From Trichobilharzia szidati (lineage: Eukaryota > Platyhelminthes > Trematoda > Strigeidida > Schistosomatidae): a DNA stretch of 64,000 nucleotides. The notes beneath the pieces are model-generated. The model made no database searches. It was not told where the DNA came from and saw nothing but the letters and a program-made list of their open reading frames with translations. The position numbers and the translations under genes were made by a program. Positions 1 through 10,334 of the stretch are shown piece by piece; position 1 is the first letter of the stretch; each line of letters begins with the position of its first letter. The stretch covers positions 86,248,020 through 86,312,019 of the forward strand of contig OX235272.1 of NCBI GenBank assembly GCA_944472155.2, read 5' to 3'.

Positions 1-238
1 ATGGAGATGGATCGGGCATACTTTGAGGAAACTGCCGAATAATATCGTATGCAATGCAGGCCATCACTTGAGTGGAACCGCAATGGGTGGTGACGAGTGG
101 GTCGTCAGTGCGATGGTGACATGAGATGGTGTTGGGAGGAGGAGATGAGAGATTATGGTCAATTGTGGACCCAGCTGAAGAGGAGAAAAGAAAATAGGAC
201 AAAGTGTAGATATGTTGTTGAAGCTGTATGTGCCACCG
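1..238 (+). mobile_element. LINE-D (RTE-like) 3' fragment
   Basis: Decayed end of the reverse-transcriptase ORF of a non-LTR element (RWIGHT-like C-terminal block), cut by the window start. It matches the other LINE-D copies, for example 1165-1715 and 25080-26360. Confidence 0.7.
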
Positions 239-239
239 C

Positions 240-469
240 TTCGGTGGCATAGCGGTTAGGACGCTCGCCGACCATACCTCATGTGGTCCAGGGTTCGATC
301 CCCGGCCAAGTCACTCCTTTACCTCGCTAAGCCAGAAATAATGCTGGTGTACAGGAAATATTGGGCATGAGGCTAGCAACCCCATCCTGTAAAATAAATA
401 CTGCTACAGAAACTTCAAGCCACTAGCTTGAAGCCCTATGTTCCACTAGGGAACGTGAAGGAAAAAAAA
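240..469 (+). mobile_element. SINE-A copy, tRNA-headed
   Basis: The pol III-like head has an A-box-like TGGCATAGCGGTTAGGA and the B box GGTTCGATCCC. A body of about 150 bp follows (CTCGCTAAGCC, GCTAGCAACCCCAT). The tail GAAGCCCTATGTTCC...GGAAC ends in A8. Eight copies of this family lie in the window. Confidence 0.85.
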
Positions 470-1164
470 TTATAATAGTAAAACCTACGAACCTACCATT
501 ATCATTAAGTATATTTAGGCGACAGTGTTTTTGGATAGTTATTGGGAGTATCACTCAGTAAAATGGATTGATGTTATTCAATTAGATAATTTAATCATCT
601 TCTCAATAGTGATTTTATACCATAGGATGCCACCTCAACTCCCTAGGTTGGTACATGTTCGGTTGCTAAGCAAAGCTGAGACAGTTGCCATGATGATTTT
701 TCGACCCAATCTGTGTTCAGAAAAAAGTTTTTTCAATCCCTCTCCCTCCCTTGTCCTTCGCTCCCAACCTAAAATAGTTATCTCTTGTAAATATTATGTC
801 ATTATTTTTTTTTATAATTTCATTTTAATTGTAATGCTAACTGTATTATCAGTATCATGCTGTGCTGTGGTTGTACATTTTATTCTCGGTTTATCAAATT
901 GTCTAATCGTTATGTGACAATAGTTATTTTCCCCTTTTCCCCCTTCTGATATGCACATTCTACCTGTACACTTAGCGTAGCCCAGATTATATAAACACTT
1001 GAATAAATTTATCCTTGTTATTATTACTATTATGATGATCACCTCGATTGTTATCGATTAATTCACATCCCCCTGAACTCTGATCCTTGATATTCTAATG
1101 TCTATGTATGACTAATATTTCATTATGTAAGTGTAAAACCCGATAAGAATTTACTGAAAATACG
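470..1164. other. Intronic or intergenic, nothing recognised
   Basis: AT-rich sequence. The frame at 525-917 shows no domain and has composition like its surroundings. Confidence 0.5.
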
Positions 1165-1715
1165 TATTCGCCTGTTTAATTCGTCTGTTTGGAGGTCTAC
1201 AGCACTCAGCATCAAAAATAAGATCCGGATTTCCAACTCCAATGTGAAGTCAGTGCTCCCTACTATACGTACCGATCAGAGACTTGGCGCGTCATAAAGA
1301 GCATCTCAAACAAACTACCGACCTTCATTAACAGTTGTCTTCGCTCAATACCTAAGATCAAATGGCCAGAAAAGATCAGCAACAAGGAGGGATCTCTGGG
1401 AGCGAACAAACCAGGAACCGATTGTGAAACAAATAGGCAGGAAGAAATGGAGATGGATTGGCCATACTCTGAGGAAACCATCAAGTGACATCACTAGACA
1501 AGCCATCACTTGAGTGGAACCCGAAAGGGAAGCGGCGAGTTGGTCGTCAGTGCAAGGGTGACTTGGAGGAGTTGATGTGAAGAGGAGATGAAAGCATGTG
1601 GGCAGACTTGGACTCAGGTGAAAACTCTAGTAGAGAACCGAACGCAATGGAGACGCATGGCTGAAGCCCTATGTTCCTGTAGGAATTAAAGGATACAATA
1701 ATAATAATAATTATG
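1165..1715 (+). mobile_element. LINE-D 3' fragment with tail
   Basis: Broken frames give [19 protein letters not shown] and [20 protein letters not shown], the C-terminal region of an RTE-like RT ORF. It then has the 3' tail GAAGCCCTATGTTCC, GTAGGAA and (AAT)n. Several stops and frameshifts; non-coding now. Confidence 0.8.
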
Positions 1716-2050
1716 AATTATGGGAATATGTAAACTATAGATAGATTCATCAGTAAGATTTAAGTTTATTTCCTCTTTACGCTCCCTTATCACACAGCGT
1801 AATTCTGTCAGTAAGTCACATTGATTTTGTGAGGACTTTATAGTTTGTTCAGATCTCTTATTAAGGGAAGTGGGAGATTAGCGCCTTAGCTTAATGGTTG
1901 AAGATAGAATATCATCATCAGTTTGTTCACAGTTGCATCCATGCCTTTACTAACTTTATTATATCATATCTGTTCAAACTCAATCAAGTTTACTCAAAAT
2001 GGAGTCGGTTCATGAAGTATTTAATCGCTCATCAAGTTTTTAAAATATAT
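1716..2050. other. AT-rich, nothing recognised
   Basis: No conserved coding signal. An imperfect copy of the A2 flanking sequence (near 2024-2037 and again at 2287-2301) suggests a target duplication for the SINE that follows. Confidence 0.4.
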
Positions 2051-2286
2051 TTTTTATTCCTTTACGTTCCCAGTGGAACATAGGGCTTCAGGCTAGAGAC
2101 TTGAAGTTTCTGTAGCAGTGGTGTTTATTTTTACGGGATGATATTGCTAGTCGCATGCCCAACCTTCCCCTTATACCAGTCTTTATTACTGGCTTAGCGA
2201 GGTAAAGGAGTGGGTCGGCCGAGGGTCGAACCCCGGACCACATGAGGCGTGGTTGGCTAACACTCCACCGCTGTGCCACCGACACA
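2051..2286 (-). mobile_element. SINE-A copy
   Basis: Reverse complement of the SINE-A consensus: T-rich end, GGAACATAGGGCTTC, then the B box complement GGTCGAACCCCGG and the head near 2286. Confidence 0.85.
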
Positions 2287-2586
2287 TACTCGCTCGTCAA
2301 TAGAGCATTTATACTGTTATATCCGTCACGCGAATAACTTTCAAGTTACAAGGATCAATTACCAAATGATAAAATACTGTTGAAAGGTGTCTATCACTTG
2401 TACAGTATTTTTGGTTTATAGTTGAACGACTACATGCAGTTGCCAGTGGAGGTACAGTGTGTATGGTTGTGCGCATGTTCGCTTGACCGTTTCAAGTCGA
2501 ATATCTTAAATGATATGAAATGCAGTACCTGGATGCAATTTCGTTCATTTAACAAGGCATTTACTGTACGCTGTAACTCATTTTGT

Positions 2587-2826
2587 GTGTCGGAGGCATA
2601 GCGGTTAGGACGATCGCCGGCCATGCACATGGTCCAGGGTTCGATCCCCGGCCGACGCACTCCTGTACCTCGCTAAGCCAGAAATAATGCTGGTGAAGAG
2701 GAAAGGTTGGGCATAAGGCTTGCAACCCCATCCTGTAAAAACAAACACTGCTACAGAAACTTCAAGCCACTAGTTTGAAGCCCTATGTTCCACTGGGGAG
2801 CGTGAAGGAAAAAAGAAAAAAAGAAA
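2587..2826 (+). mobile_element. SINE-A copy
   Basis: Head GGAGGCATAGCGGTTAGGA, B box GGTTCGATCCCC, full body, tail GAAGCCCTATGTTCCACTGG and an A-rich end. Confidence 0.88.
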
Positions 2827-2955
2827 CTCATTTTTATTCTAGTCGGTAGACATCTAAAGTCCTAATTGTTGTTACTGTTGTTGTTGAGATTCTCACCGAA
2901 TTTCATTCATTGTATGCATTTACACTAATTTTGCTTTTCTTTTTTGCCCATATAG

Positions 2956-3041
2956 GGTTACTTCCAACTTAAAGCCAACCCAGGTGCATGGTATTTAAAT
3001 ATTCGAGCAGGAAAATCACAAAAGCTTTATGAAGTATCTGG
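2956..3041 (+). CDS. UGGT: UGGT exon a: UDP-glucose:glycoprotein glucosyltransferase, internal
   Basis: First UGGT exon in the window. It follows a TATAG acceptor, starts in phase 0 and reads GYFQLKANPGAW, a highly conserved UGGT motif just before the catalytic domain, then KSQKLYEVSG. The donor is GG/GTAGGT at 3042. It leaves two bases of a Gly codon completed by exon b. UGGT is a soluble ER-lumen enzyme that recognises misfolded N-glycoproteins and returns one glucose to their glycan so that calnexin and calreticulin rebind them. Earlier exons (thioredoxin-like and most beta-sandwich domains) are not in the window. I looked for the preceding exon in 1-2955 and did not find it. Confidence 0.93.
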
Positions 3042-3407
3042 GTAGGTTTTCTAAATTTTCAAAAATAATGTTTTTGTTTTTCAAAAAAATTTACAGCTAT
3101 TATTTGTGAAATACCTCTGTTTATATCAAATCAATGTTTTTCTTGACAGTTAGTTCCAACTGAAGTAAGATAATAGTGGAAATGAGTAATGATGATGTAA
3201 TTAAGATAATACCGATTCATCAGATGTTCCCCTGTTAGTCTGCCCTGTTCAATGAAGTGTTAAGTATCTGACTAGTATCCTTGCCGTGTTAGGGATTAAT
3301 ATTAGTGGATTGTTGGTAGAATGACTAAAAGGTGTGACTACAATAATTTGGATGTACTTGTTATTTAACTGTATCTTTGATCTTCTGAACAGTTTATTCA
3401 ACTTCTC

Positions 3408-3455
3408 GAGCTCGCCTTGTAACCAGAAGGTCCTGGGTTCGAACTGAAGATGAAC
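3408..3455 (+). mobile_element. SINE-C head fragment
   Basis: Only the tRNA-like piece GCCTTGTAACCAGAAGGTCC plus TGGGTTCGAAC is recognisable. Confidence 0.55.
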
Positions 3456-3559
3456 CGGGCGTCCACTTTGTCCAATGTAGTGGTTTTCTCAGTCATTAGA
3501 TTTCATTTTGTAGATGATGTTAGTTTTATCTTTCTGTATTTCGTTGTTGAGTCTTTTGG

Positions 3560-3740
3560 TTGACACAGAAAAAAACAACCAATCACGTTCAAGGTGTGTT
3601 ACCAGGAGAGATGACTAATAAACTCATGGAGAAATTTAAAAGCTCACTTCAAATATAAGTATGCGATGAGGATTTGTTGCCTACCTAATAAAGCAATGAA
3701 AGCTTCTCAACTATTGAGAATAGAACTACACCAAAATTTA
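3560..3740 (+). mobile_element. PLE 3'-end fragment
   Basis: It matches the end of the PLE at 52305-53240. Shared blocks are AGGTGTGTTACCAGGAGAGA, AAAGCTCACTTCA, GTTGCCTA and CAATGAAA, in the same order and spacing. Confidence 0.7.
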
Positions 3741-3979
3741 TCCAATGTGTCACTTCCCTGATGACTTTCTTTTTAGTAATTTAGGTGTAGAATATACTGA
3801 AAGTGAGTTCTCTTAGGGAAAAACAGGATTAGCACACTGGATTTGTCAAATTTTGATATGAACTTGTGTGTACAGCACGGGTGTATCGATTCCAGTTTAT
3901 GAAGTAGTTTGAGAATATTTGTAATTCAGCATGTCATTGTTGTCGCGATAAAGTTCTTTCCAAGACAGTATGACTATCA

Positions 3980-4372
3980 ATGAGATACTGACTAGCGACT
4001 GACCTTGTTCAGGTGGATAGTTACTTGGGGTTCTAGTGGGACTTCATGACCAGTAGGTTACAGCAGGTTGGGTGTGAGGACAAATACTCGCCGAAGACAC
4101 TGGCTAGTTGTCGCGCTATGTAGTGAATTGGTAGAGGTTGGAAATTCATGGATTGGCCATTGGATTGGGTCCCAGTGGCTTAATGGCCTGTGAGTTAGGT
4201 CGCCTTGTAACCCCAATGTCCTGCGTTCGAACCGTGTTGGTGGGTGCGTACTGCTGAAGAGTCCCAAACAAGGATGAAAAGGCTAGCTGAACAGTACTTT
4301 CAGCTCATGGTGAAATCCTGGAACCAATCAATCAAAATCCCTGGAAGCCAATACTTGGATATTATCTTTGCT
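3980..4372 (+). mobile_element. SINE-C copy, near full length
   Basis: Full SINE-C layout: a 5' part (TACTGACTAGCGACTGACC), tRNA-like head with TGGCTTAATGGCC and CGTTCGAACC, hammerhead region at 4248-4297, then GAAATCCTG and AAATCCCTGGAAGCCAATAC. Confidence 0.8.
4248..4297 (+). ncRNA. Hammerhead-ribozyme relic in SINE-C
   Basis: Stem I halves GTACTG (4248-4253) and CAGTAC (4292-4297) are perfect complements. The core CTGAAGA (4254-4260) fits CUGANGA, stem II is G-TCC...GGA-T, and GAAA follows at 4276-4279. The base before the 3' stem I strand is A, preceded by A, so the A15.1-U16.1 pair is lost and this copy is probably inactive. Confidence 0.6.
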
Positions 4373-4568
4373 GAACTTTCAAATTACTCTTATGATTTTG
4401 ACTAGAATGTCATTGAGAAGGTATCCTATTTGCACTGTTTTTTTATTCATACAATTAATTTTTTAAGTATCTTATGGTAACTAGTTTATACGTATGATGA
4501 ACATGCTAATTTTATCAAAACTTTCTGTTGTTGATATTTTTTCTGTTCATCAAATAAATTGACTTCAG

Positions 4569-4814
4569 TCAAGAGCATACTGATACGCCTTTAAATTCAA
4601 CTGAAATTATTACACTGATCAGTAATTTCCGTTCAAAAATAATCGGAGTTTATGTGTCTAAACGACCAGAATATGCTGGTGATAGTATCCTGGATGATGA
4701 TACTACTACAGAAGAATCAACTTCTAGTTCTACGAATTGGTTAAATAAACACACTGAAGTATGGTCTACTTTGACAAATTATGCAGAAGAATATTGTCCT
4801 TCTTGGTTAACTAG
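4569..4814 (+). CDS. UGGT: UGGT exon b: end of beta-sandwich region and linker
   Basis: Acceptor TTCAG at 4564-4568, donor AG/GTAAGT at 4815. One base completes the Gly codon from exon a, and two bases (AG) pass to exon c. It reads NFRSKIIGVYVSKRPEY, matching the conserved UGGT stretch that closes the beta-sandwich region, then an acidic Ser/Thr-rich linker ending in EEYCPSWLT. This linker before the GT24 domain is variable across UGGTs, so low similarity there is expected. The 356-bp LTR starting at 4822 sits seven bases into the following intron but leaves the donor intact. Confidence 0.92.
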
Positions 4815-4821
4815 GTAAGTA

Positions 4822-5177
4822 TATAACGACGGAAGACCAAGGGCTAGGCAACAGATCGTTTATTGAGAAAATCAACAGATATTTATTGATTTTTATGTAG
4901 ATTATTATTAGCGTTATTGTTAGCAGAGAAGCAGTGTCTTCTGATTGGTTGTTTTCTTGCTCAAGGTTATTCTATCATCTCTTTGTGGGCGTTTCTTAGA
5001 AAGTCAGGCCATATATTTGCGAATCGTATTTGCACACGCTAAGTCTTCTGTGATTGGTTGGTGAGTTCTCCAAGGTTAAGCTTTGTTATTGTTTTTTTCT
5101 TATGACCCCAATTCGGGACGTAGATTTTGACGTAAAGTGTTGTCTACAATTTTGGCTAGCAGACAGCTCTCACCACA
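4822..5177 (+). mobile_element. Solo LTR, 4-bp target duplication AGTA
   Basis: Starts TATAACGAC (consensus TGTAACGAC), ends TCACCACA and is flanked by AGTA at 4818-4821 and 5178-5181. TG...CA ends, a length of about 320 bp and 4-bp duplications fit an LTR of a Gypsy-like retrotransposon. The length is close to that of schistosome elements such as Boudicca, but I cannot assign it. No internal region or second LTR is present. Confidence 0.85.
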
Positions 5178-5181
5178 AGTA

Positions 5182-5784
5182 TATTTTCATGTTTCTCCTC
5201 TTATGAATGCATACCTGTGATCTCATCAATATTCACATTGTTCATTTCACAGAATGATATTAGAGGAAAAAATAAAATGAAAACTAAAGTATATTGTGAA
5301 GAGTTGTTTCTCTCCTTATATGGAACTCCTAATAAATTGTGCTGCCATGGCTCCGACCAAAAATTAGACATTCATCCATTGACTTGGAGTTCAGAAGTCT
5401 GTATTTTCCAAATTCTATTCAGTGAAGATGTAGTATGGTCACTATTCAATGCCATCGTTGAGTAGTTATCTTTACATACATAGACGAGGATCGTTTGCTG
5501 GGAATTCAGGTGATGCAGGTTTTTGACAACATCAACAATTCAAAAAAATCTTTTTGTTTTTGATCTTGTGTTTGTCAGTAGTGTGATTACTAGAAGGCAC
5601 TTTTTAAGAAAGCAAATGAAACAGTATCTATGTTACTCTTGATTCCACTTTCTTGATCCTTCACTCCGTGTTGTTATAGCTATCTGTGACTTATCTCCAG
5701 TCTATTTGGTACACACACACACACACAATATTTGTGCTATACTTCAAAACACCTATTAAATACTGAATCATTAAACTATAAACT
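5182..5784. other. Intron, nothing recognised
   Basis: Intron sequence between UGGT exons b and c with a short (AC)n run at 5710-5727. The frame at 5217-5465 has no recognisable domain. Confidence 0.5.
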
Positions 5785-6075
5785 ACTTATTGTTTGAGAT
5801 AAGTAGTTGTATACTACTCATATCAATCAGTAGTGCGTACTGGCCAATCAGATTGAGGTGATCCAAACACTGGACTGCCGTTTCGGGCCGAACTCATCAT
5901 CGGTGTAGCCGGTTTGACTCAGTTCAGATAACCGAATCAGTTCAAATCACCGCTGATGAGCTTGTCCTCAAACGAAAGATCTGGCTGGCCAGCAAGTATT
6001 CCTAGTTGATGTTAGTGGTGTACAACTACTTATTTCAACTAATCAGTAGTAGTGTATAGTTTTATGTAAATATGC
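5785..6075. mobile_element. Arms-only palindromic element (PLE-type, family F)
   Basis: Two arms of about 140 bp face each other around about 5927 (AAGTAGTTGTA...CAGTAGT and its complement). Each arm carries a CTGATGAG-like block and a CGAAA block: left arm on the minus strand (CCCGAAACGGC), right arm at 5950-5980 on the plus strand. No ORF. Related copies lie at 26505-26745 and 39425-40645. Confidence 0.65.
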
Positions 6076-6507
6076 TTACTTTCTTGATTACCGTTTATGG
6101 TATCAAGGAGATCAAATATTATTGTGATTTGACATTTCACCCCTCGAAGGGTGAAATATTTATTCGAGCTAGATTGGTAGTAAAGGAAACAGTATCCAAG
6201 TTGATCGTATGCTCTCAGGTCTTTTATTCCTCTTTCCGTTTACAATATCATCAACCGGTGAAGCTTTTGGTTTTAAAACTTCACTTCATCAAGATAAATG
6301 TTCAGTATACACTCGTTTGGATGGTGACGACACAACCGCGTAAACGACCAATTACATCTAGATGTCACCAGCTATTTGTGAAAGAAAAATTGCTCTTAGT
6401 GTTTTGTATAAAGATATTGTGATCATTGTAGTGCCTCAAATAACTATGAATTCCTTATGACTACGCTTTCTTGCTCAAACTATAATAATATATTTCCTGT
6501 CTATGCA
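6076..6507. other. Intron with family-F-related flank
   Basis: The stretch TTTATGGTATCAAG near 6100 recurs at about 40285 next to the other family F copy, so the repeat extends beyond the palindrome. The frame at 6072-6422 is not a recognisable gene. Confidence 0.4.
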
Positions 6508-6845
6508 GGAACACACTAATTGTACAGGCTATTGGAGGCAGTCGGTCGGTAGCCCTTCCTGAGCTAGGTTTTGTGCTTGATGGCAATCTTGGAGGAACTA
6601 TGATCGCTCCTGAGATTCGAACCCTTGTCACCCAGTTTGCTGTAGTCAGAGACGTTACCACTGAGCTATTCGGGCTCCCGAATGATCTCCTATTGGACTT
6701 TATTGGATACTAACTAGTGCAATGCGTCTAGTCGTTGTTTGGTGCAGACCGAATTCGGTCAGTCAAGTTTGCAATGGGGCCACCATGCATGTTAGGTGGC
6801 TCGCCATCACGGTACATTCACCTGTGAGTGTTCAATCAAAGAGGC
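6508..6845 (-). mobile_element. SINE-B copy, permuted
   Basis: On the minus strand the body end (TTGACTGACCGAATTCGGTC) precedes the head (CCCGAATAGCTCAGTGG, GGGTTCGAATCTCAG). This order shows that SINE-B can insert as a circularly permuted or more-than-unit-length copy. Confidence 0.75.
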
Positions 6846-6985
6846 GAATTGCAAGCCCGAATAGCTCAGTGTTAACGTCTCTGACTACAGTACACCGGGT
6901 GACACCGGTTCCAATCTCAGAAGAGATATGAGTTCCTTCAAGATTGCAGATACGCCTTGCTGACTGGTTAGTTACCGCAGATGAC
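6846..6985 (+). mobile_element. SINE-B partial copy
   Basis: CCCGAATAGCTCAGTGTTAACG, GACACCGGTTCCAATCTCAG, then GATACGCCTTGCTGACTGG. It lies head-to-head with the copy just upstream. Confidence 0.75.
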
Positions 6986-7257
6986 ATTTCTCATTATAAT
7001 TTTGCCGCATGGATTGTATACTACTTTATGAGATCTACTTTTGTTTATTAATACAATTTACATTGATGATTGTTTCCGATGTTTAACTTTGGTTTTCACT
7101 TTCTATTTGCGAATAGTGTGTAAATGGGCGTATATAAAACTGAGAAAAAATGCAACAGTTTATGCTAATCTGTTTTTGGTAAATTGATTTATTATTATTT
7201 TTGTTTTTGTTGTTGTTCTTTTCCAAAATCTTTCGTGTTTTTTCTTTTCTTTTGTAG

Positions 7258-7368
7258 TTTAAAACTATCCCTTCAGTCACATTTACCATGGCGTAAATGT
7301 ACATCAAATCAGGAAACAATCAATATTTTCTCTGTTGCTTCTGGTCATTTATATGAAAGACTGTTAAG
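7258..7368 (+). CDS. UGGT: UGGT exon c: start of GT24 catalytic domain
   Basis: Acceptor TTTGTAG at 7251-7257 after a T-rich tract; donor AG/GTATGT at 7369. It reads LSLQSHLPWRKCTSNQE, then INIFSVASGHLYERLLR, the near-invariant opening strand of the UGGT glycosyltransferase family 24 domain. The terminal AG joins the first A of exon d to give the Arg of LLR-IMM, so phases agree. Confidence 0.95.
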
Positions 7369-7384
7369 GTATGTTATACTAATT

Positions 7385-7558
7385 ATTTTTTGATTATAGC
7401 TTGATTCCGCACTGTATTTTTAGTACAAATATGGAATTTTCAGCATGTGATATTGGTAGCCCAAATTTAGCAGGCCTACCATTGATATCAGGTGTGCGTT
7501 GGCCGGGATCGAACCCCGGACCATGTGCATGGTCGACGAGAGTCTTAACCACTGTTTT
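7385..7558 (-). mobile_element. SINE-E copy
   Basis: Reverse complement of a SINE whose tRNA-like head resembles SINE-A (GGATCGAACCCCGGACCAT) but whose body differs (TTGATTCCGCACTGTATTTT). It starts about 17 bp after the exon c donor. Confidence 0.78.
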
Positions 7559-7604
7559 AAGAAGTTAGACAGTTAGTTTTTAAGTATCGGTTTGTGGTAA
7601 TTTG

Positions 7605-7735
7605 ATTGGTTACAGAATTTCATCATGAGCTGTTCCACCCCAGTTTGGAACTCTTAACTAGTACGCATCCACTGGGGTTCGCACCCTGGAACTTCCGGTT
7701 ACAAGGTGAGCTCGTAGACCATAAGGTCACTGGGA
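7605..7735 (-). mobile_element. SINE-C partial copy
   Basis: Minus-strand head (GGTGCGAACCCCAGTGG) and hammerhead region, strongly decayed. It is inverted relative to the next copy. Confidence 0.65.
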
Positions 7736-8175
7736 CCCGCTTCGATGTCTCATGTTGAAATCCTGTAACCAATCAAATCCCTGTAAACCAACGCTTGAAT
7801 GAATATCGATCTGATGCTCACTAGCGACTGGTCCTATTCAGGTAGAAGGTTCTAGTAGGAAGTTGTGACCAGTGGGGTACAGCTGGTCGGGGGTGTGAAA
7901 ACAAGTACTCTTCATCGATGACATCGGCTAGTGGTCGTGCTATGTCGGGAATTGGCTGAAGTTGAAATTCATGGGCTGGCCAATGGAACCGGTCCCAGTG
8001 GGTTGATGGTCTACGAGCTTGTCTTGTGATCAGGAGGTCCTGGGTTCGAACCCTGGTGGTGGTGCGTACTGCTGGGGAGTCCGAAACTAGGCTGACGAGG
8101 CAACTATTCAGTACTCCCATCTGGTTTTCTAATGGTTTTCTGACTGATGTCAACTATTGGTGAAATCATGTAAGT
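7736..8175 (+). mobile_element. SINE-C copy
   Basis: Contains CTCACTAGCGACTGGTCC, TGGGTTCGAACCCTGGTGG and GCGTACTGCTGGGGAGTCC. The hammerhead core is mutated (CTGGGGA). Confidence 0.75.
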
Positions 8176-8440
8176 AGTAGTTTATTGGGATTCACATAAC
8201 GGTCTACCTTCAGATAGTCGATCTTTTAGAGAAACCAGATATACATCTATGCTTGATTGATGAATTGTGTGTTCCAACGGTTAGGTGTACTACAATTCAT
8301 CTAGTTAGATCCTTGAAGTCTTGATCCTTGAACTCGAACTGCTGCACTTCGGTGCCAAGTTCTATGTTGAATCCAGCAGCAGCAGCAGCAGGTATGCTGG
8401 GATTATATATTAGTTTGTGACGAGTAGATTTTAAGTGTTT
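8176..8440. other. Intron with LINE-G tail fragment
   Basis: 8332-8393 matches the 3' tail of LINE-G (CTCGAACTGCTGCACTTCGG, GTTGAA) and ends in a (CAG)n run, the kind of short tandem tail RTE elements carry. Confidence 0.6.
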
Positions 8441-8800
8441 TCAGGCGTTTGATTGATTTCAAAAGTGGTCACGAAATGACTTCATTTAGAGAACCATTGA
8501 AAGCCAGGGCGTACTGGACATCTCTTTCGTCTTTGTCCGAGACTCTTCATAACCCTACTAGCGGTCGAACCGAAGACGTTCAAAGTTACAAGGCTAACTC
8601 GTTGACATTTCAGTTACTGGAACAGACAGAATCCAATTGCGCATCAATTCTAACTTCTGTCAGTTGTCGATGTGTAGTGAGACCACTAGCTGATGTTATC
8701 GGTGAGTATTTTTTCTTACATCCAGCTTGGTGGACCACACTAGTCATGACTTCTCACTAAAACTTCAAGCAGCTTCATCCTGCAGTCAGTCTGTTGGTTT
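8441..8800 (-). mobile_element. SINE-C copy
   Basis: Minus-strand copy: hammerhead region near 8500-8560 (GAAGAGTCTC, GACGAAA), then the 5' part of the unit (CACTAGCTGATG, GTCATGACTTCTCACTA). Confidence 0.65.
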
Positions 8801-8957
8801 GCAGCGATTTGATTGATTTTAAGCATAGTTGTATCCATGCGTTTGTATGTTTAAGTTAGTTTTATTGTATAAGTGGTGTTCAGACTATATTTCTAACTGC
8901 AGATGTTTATGATTACCAGTTACGTCACATTGGGTCCTGTACAAACTAGAAGAGAAC

Positions 8958-9243
8958 TAGAATCTAATTGGTGGATGAAGACTAGCAGTGGAATTCAGGA
9001 TGCACATTTCGTCCTATTTGGGACTCGTCATCTGGATGTACCTGCATTCCCCAGTGAGTGATGATGTTCCCACCGAGGTAGGTACATCCAGATGACGGGT
9101 CCCGCTGCTAGTTATCATCTACCAATTAGATTCTAATAACGCGCCCAGACATCGTCGAAGCATCTGCACGAAAAGCCGACATGTCAACCTGAGACCGAGT
9201 ACTTCGGTCCAATCAATCGACAGGAAAATCTAAAGTTCAATTA
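8958..9243. mobile_element. Sm-alpha-type SINE, inverted pair
   Basis: 8958-9065 is a minus-strand Sm-alpha hammerhead region. 9072-9243 is a plus-strand copy with GGTACATCCAGATGACGGG and then the body (ACATCGTCGAAGCATCTGCA, GGTCCAATCAATCGACAGG). The two point away from each other around 9065. Confidence 0.75.
8992..9036 (-). ncRNA. Sm-alpha hammerhead ribozyme, core-mutated
   Basis: On the minus strand: stem I ATCCAG/CTGAAT, stem II GTCC...GGAC with loop CAAATA, then GAAA. The invariant C3 of the core is A (ATGACGA), which should abolish or strongly reduce cleavage. Confidence 0.7.
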
Positions 9244-9479
9244 AATAAAAGACAACTAGTTTTTGGAAAATTTGACTATATGGATGGAAAGCCTTGTATT
9301 GGAACAGGTTTTCATTCTCTTGAAAATTAGGAGGAGTACGTACATAAAGGTGTGCTGCAACGCGATCAGAACGGTTTGGCTTCACCAAGAAATGTTTTCT
9401 GCCTTGATTTGAATGAAACTAATCTTATTTTTCTTCATTTATTTCTTTTCATCCTTATATTAGATTTTATGTTTCCTGG

Positions 9480-10245
9480 TATTATTCTACTTTTTTGTCA
9501 TTCTTTTCCATGTGCTGATAAATTAGTAGTGCGTGTTCACCAATTCACGTATTTGAGAAGTTGCATCAACCCAAATGGAATGATTGTTGAGGAAATTTCA
9601 TCACACACACGGAAACCTCGTGTGGCATTCCCCAACTTACGTCATCTTTGGCGTAGACGTGATATTCGGATATCGATCAAAAGACCCTCCGTCTTCCTCT
9701 ATAGCTGTGAGACATGTCCATTGAAAGTGGAAGATATGTAAAAGCCAGCTGTCTTTGATCATAGATGTCTCCGTTCTGTCACTCATGTTAGGGAGTATAA
9801 CAAGGTGAGTAGGATCGAGGTTAGGTATTTAGTGTTAGTTAAGGAGGGCAAATCAATAGATAAGATTGTGCAGCTACATCGATTGAGGCGATGTCTAATA
9901 GATGTGTAAATTATGCCTAGCTATCGCCCAGGCTACCTGGATAGGGTCCTCGGGATTCTAAGAACCAATGCCTGGAGATAATTTTTGAAATGACTCTAAA
10001 TCGTTCTCAGTGGTGACTAGATGTATTCGCTCTTTGTGATCTGCCGTATCCATTGAAACTCTGTTGTTTTCCCACGCTACTATTCTTTTTCCTTCACATT
10101 TCTCCTTATTATCGTTCTTTTGAATCTCTCTTTTTTTTCTCTCTTTTGTCTTCCTTTATGTGGTCCGTGAAGTGTGGCAACGAGAACTGATGCACTTCTT
10201 TGCGAGGTTTTATGTTGAAACTAGTCAGTGAGTGAGTCAGTCAGT
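9480..10245 (+). pseudogene. LINE-G (RTE-like) RT C-terminal fragment
   Basis: Reads FTYLRSCINPNGMIVEEIS, LRHLWRRRDIRI and YSCETCPLKVEDM then a stop. It continues VFDHRCLRSVTHV and GKSIDKIVQLHRLRR, and ends with a 3' UTR and the TCAGTCAG tail. This is the C-terminal region of an RTE-like reverse-transcriptase ORF, broken by stops and frameshifts. Confidence 0.82.
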
Positions 10246-10334
10246 CATGTGCTGATTCGATAGTTAGTACGTGAATTTTGTGCAAGAGGTATTTGTCGAT
10301 CTGCCTGTTGACTCTATTGTTTTAATTTCACTAT

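Noticed and set aside
240..320. tRNA genes (A and B boxes at 240, 2587, 16325, 34310 and elsewhere)
   Set aside because: Each lies at the head of a repeat copied many times and lacks a complete cloverleaf or acceptor stem, so they are SINE promoters, not tRNA genes.
525..917. 130-residue frame as a gene
   Set aside because: No domain, AT-rich composition like the surroundings, and no splice or repeat support.
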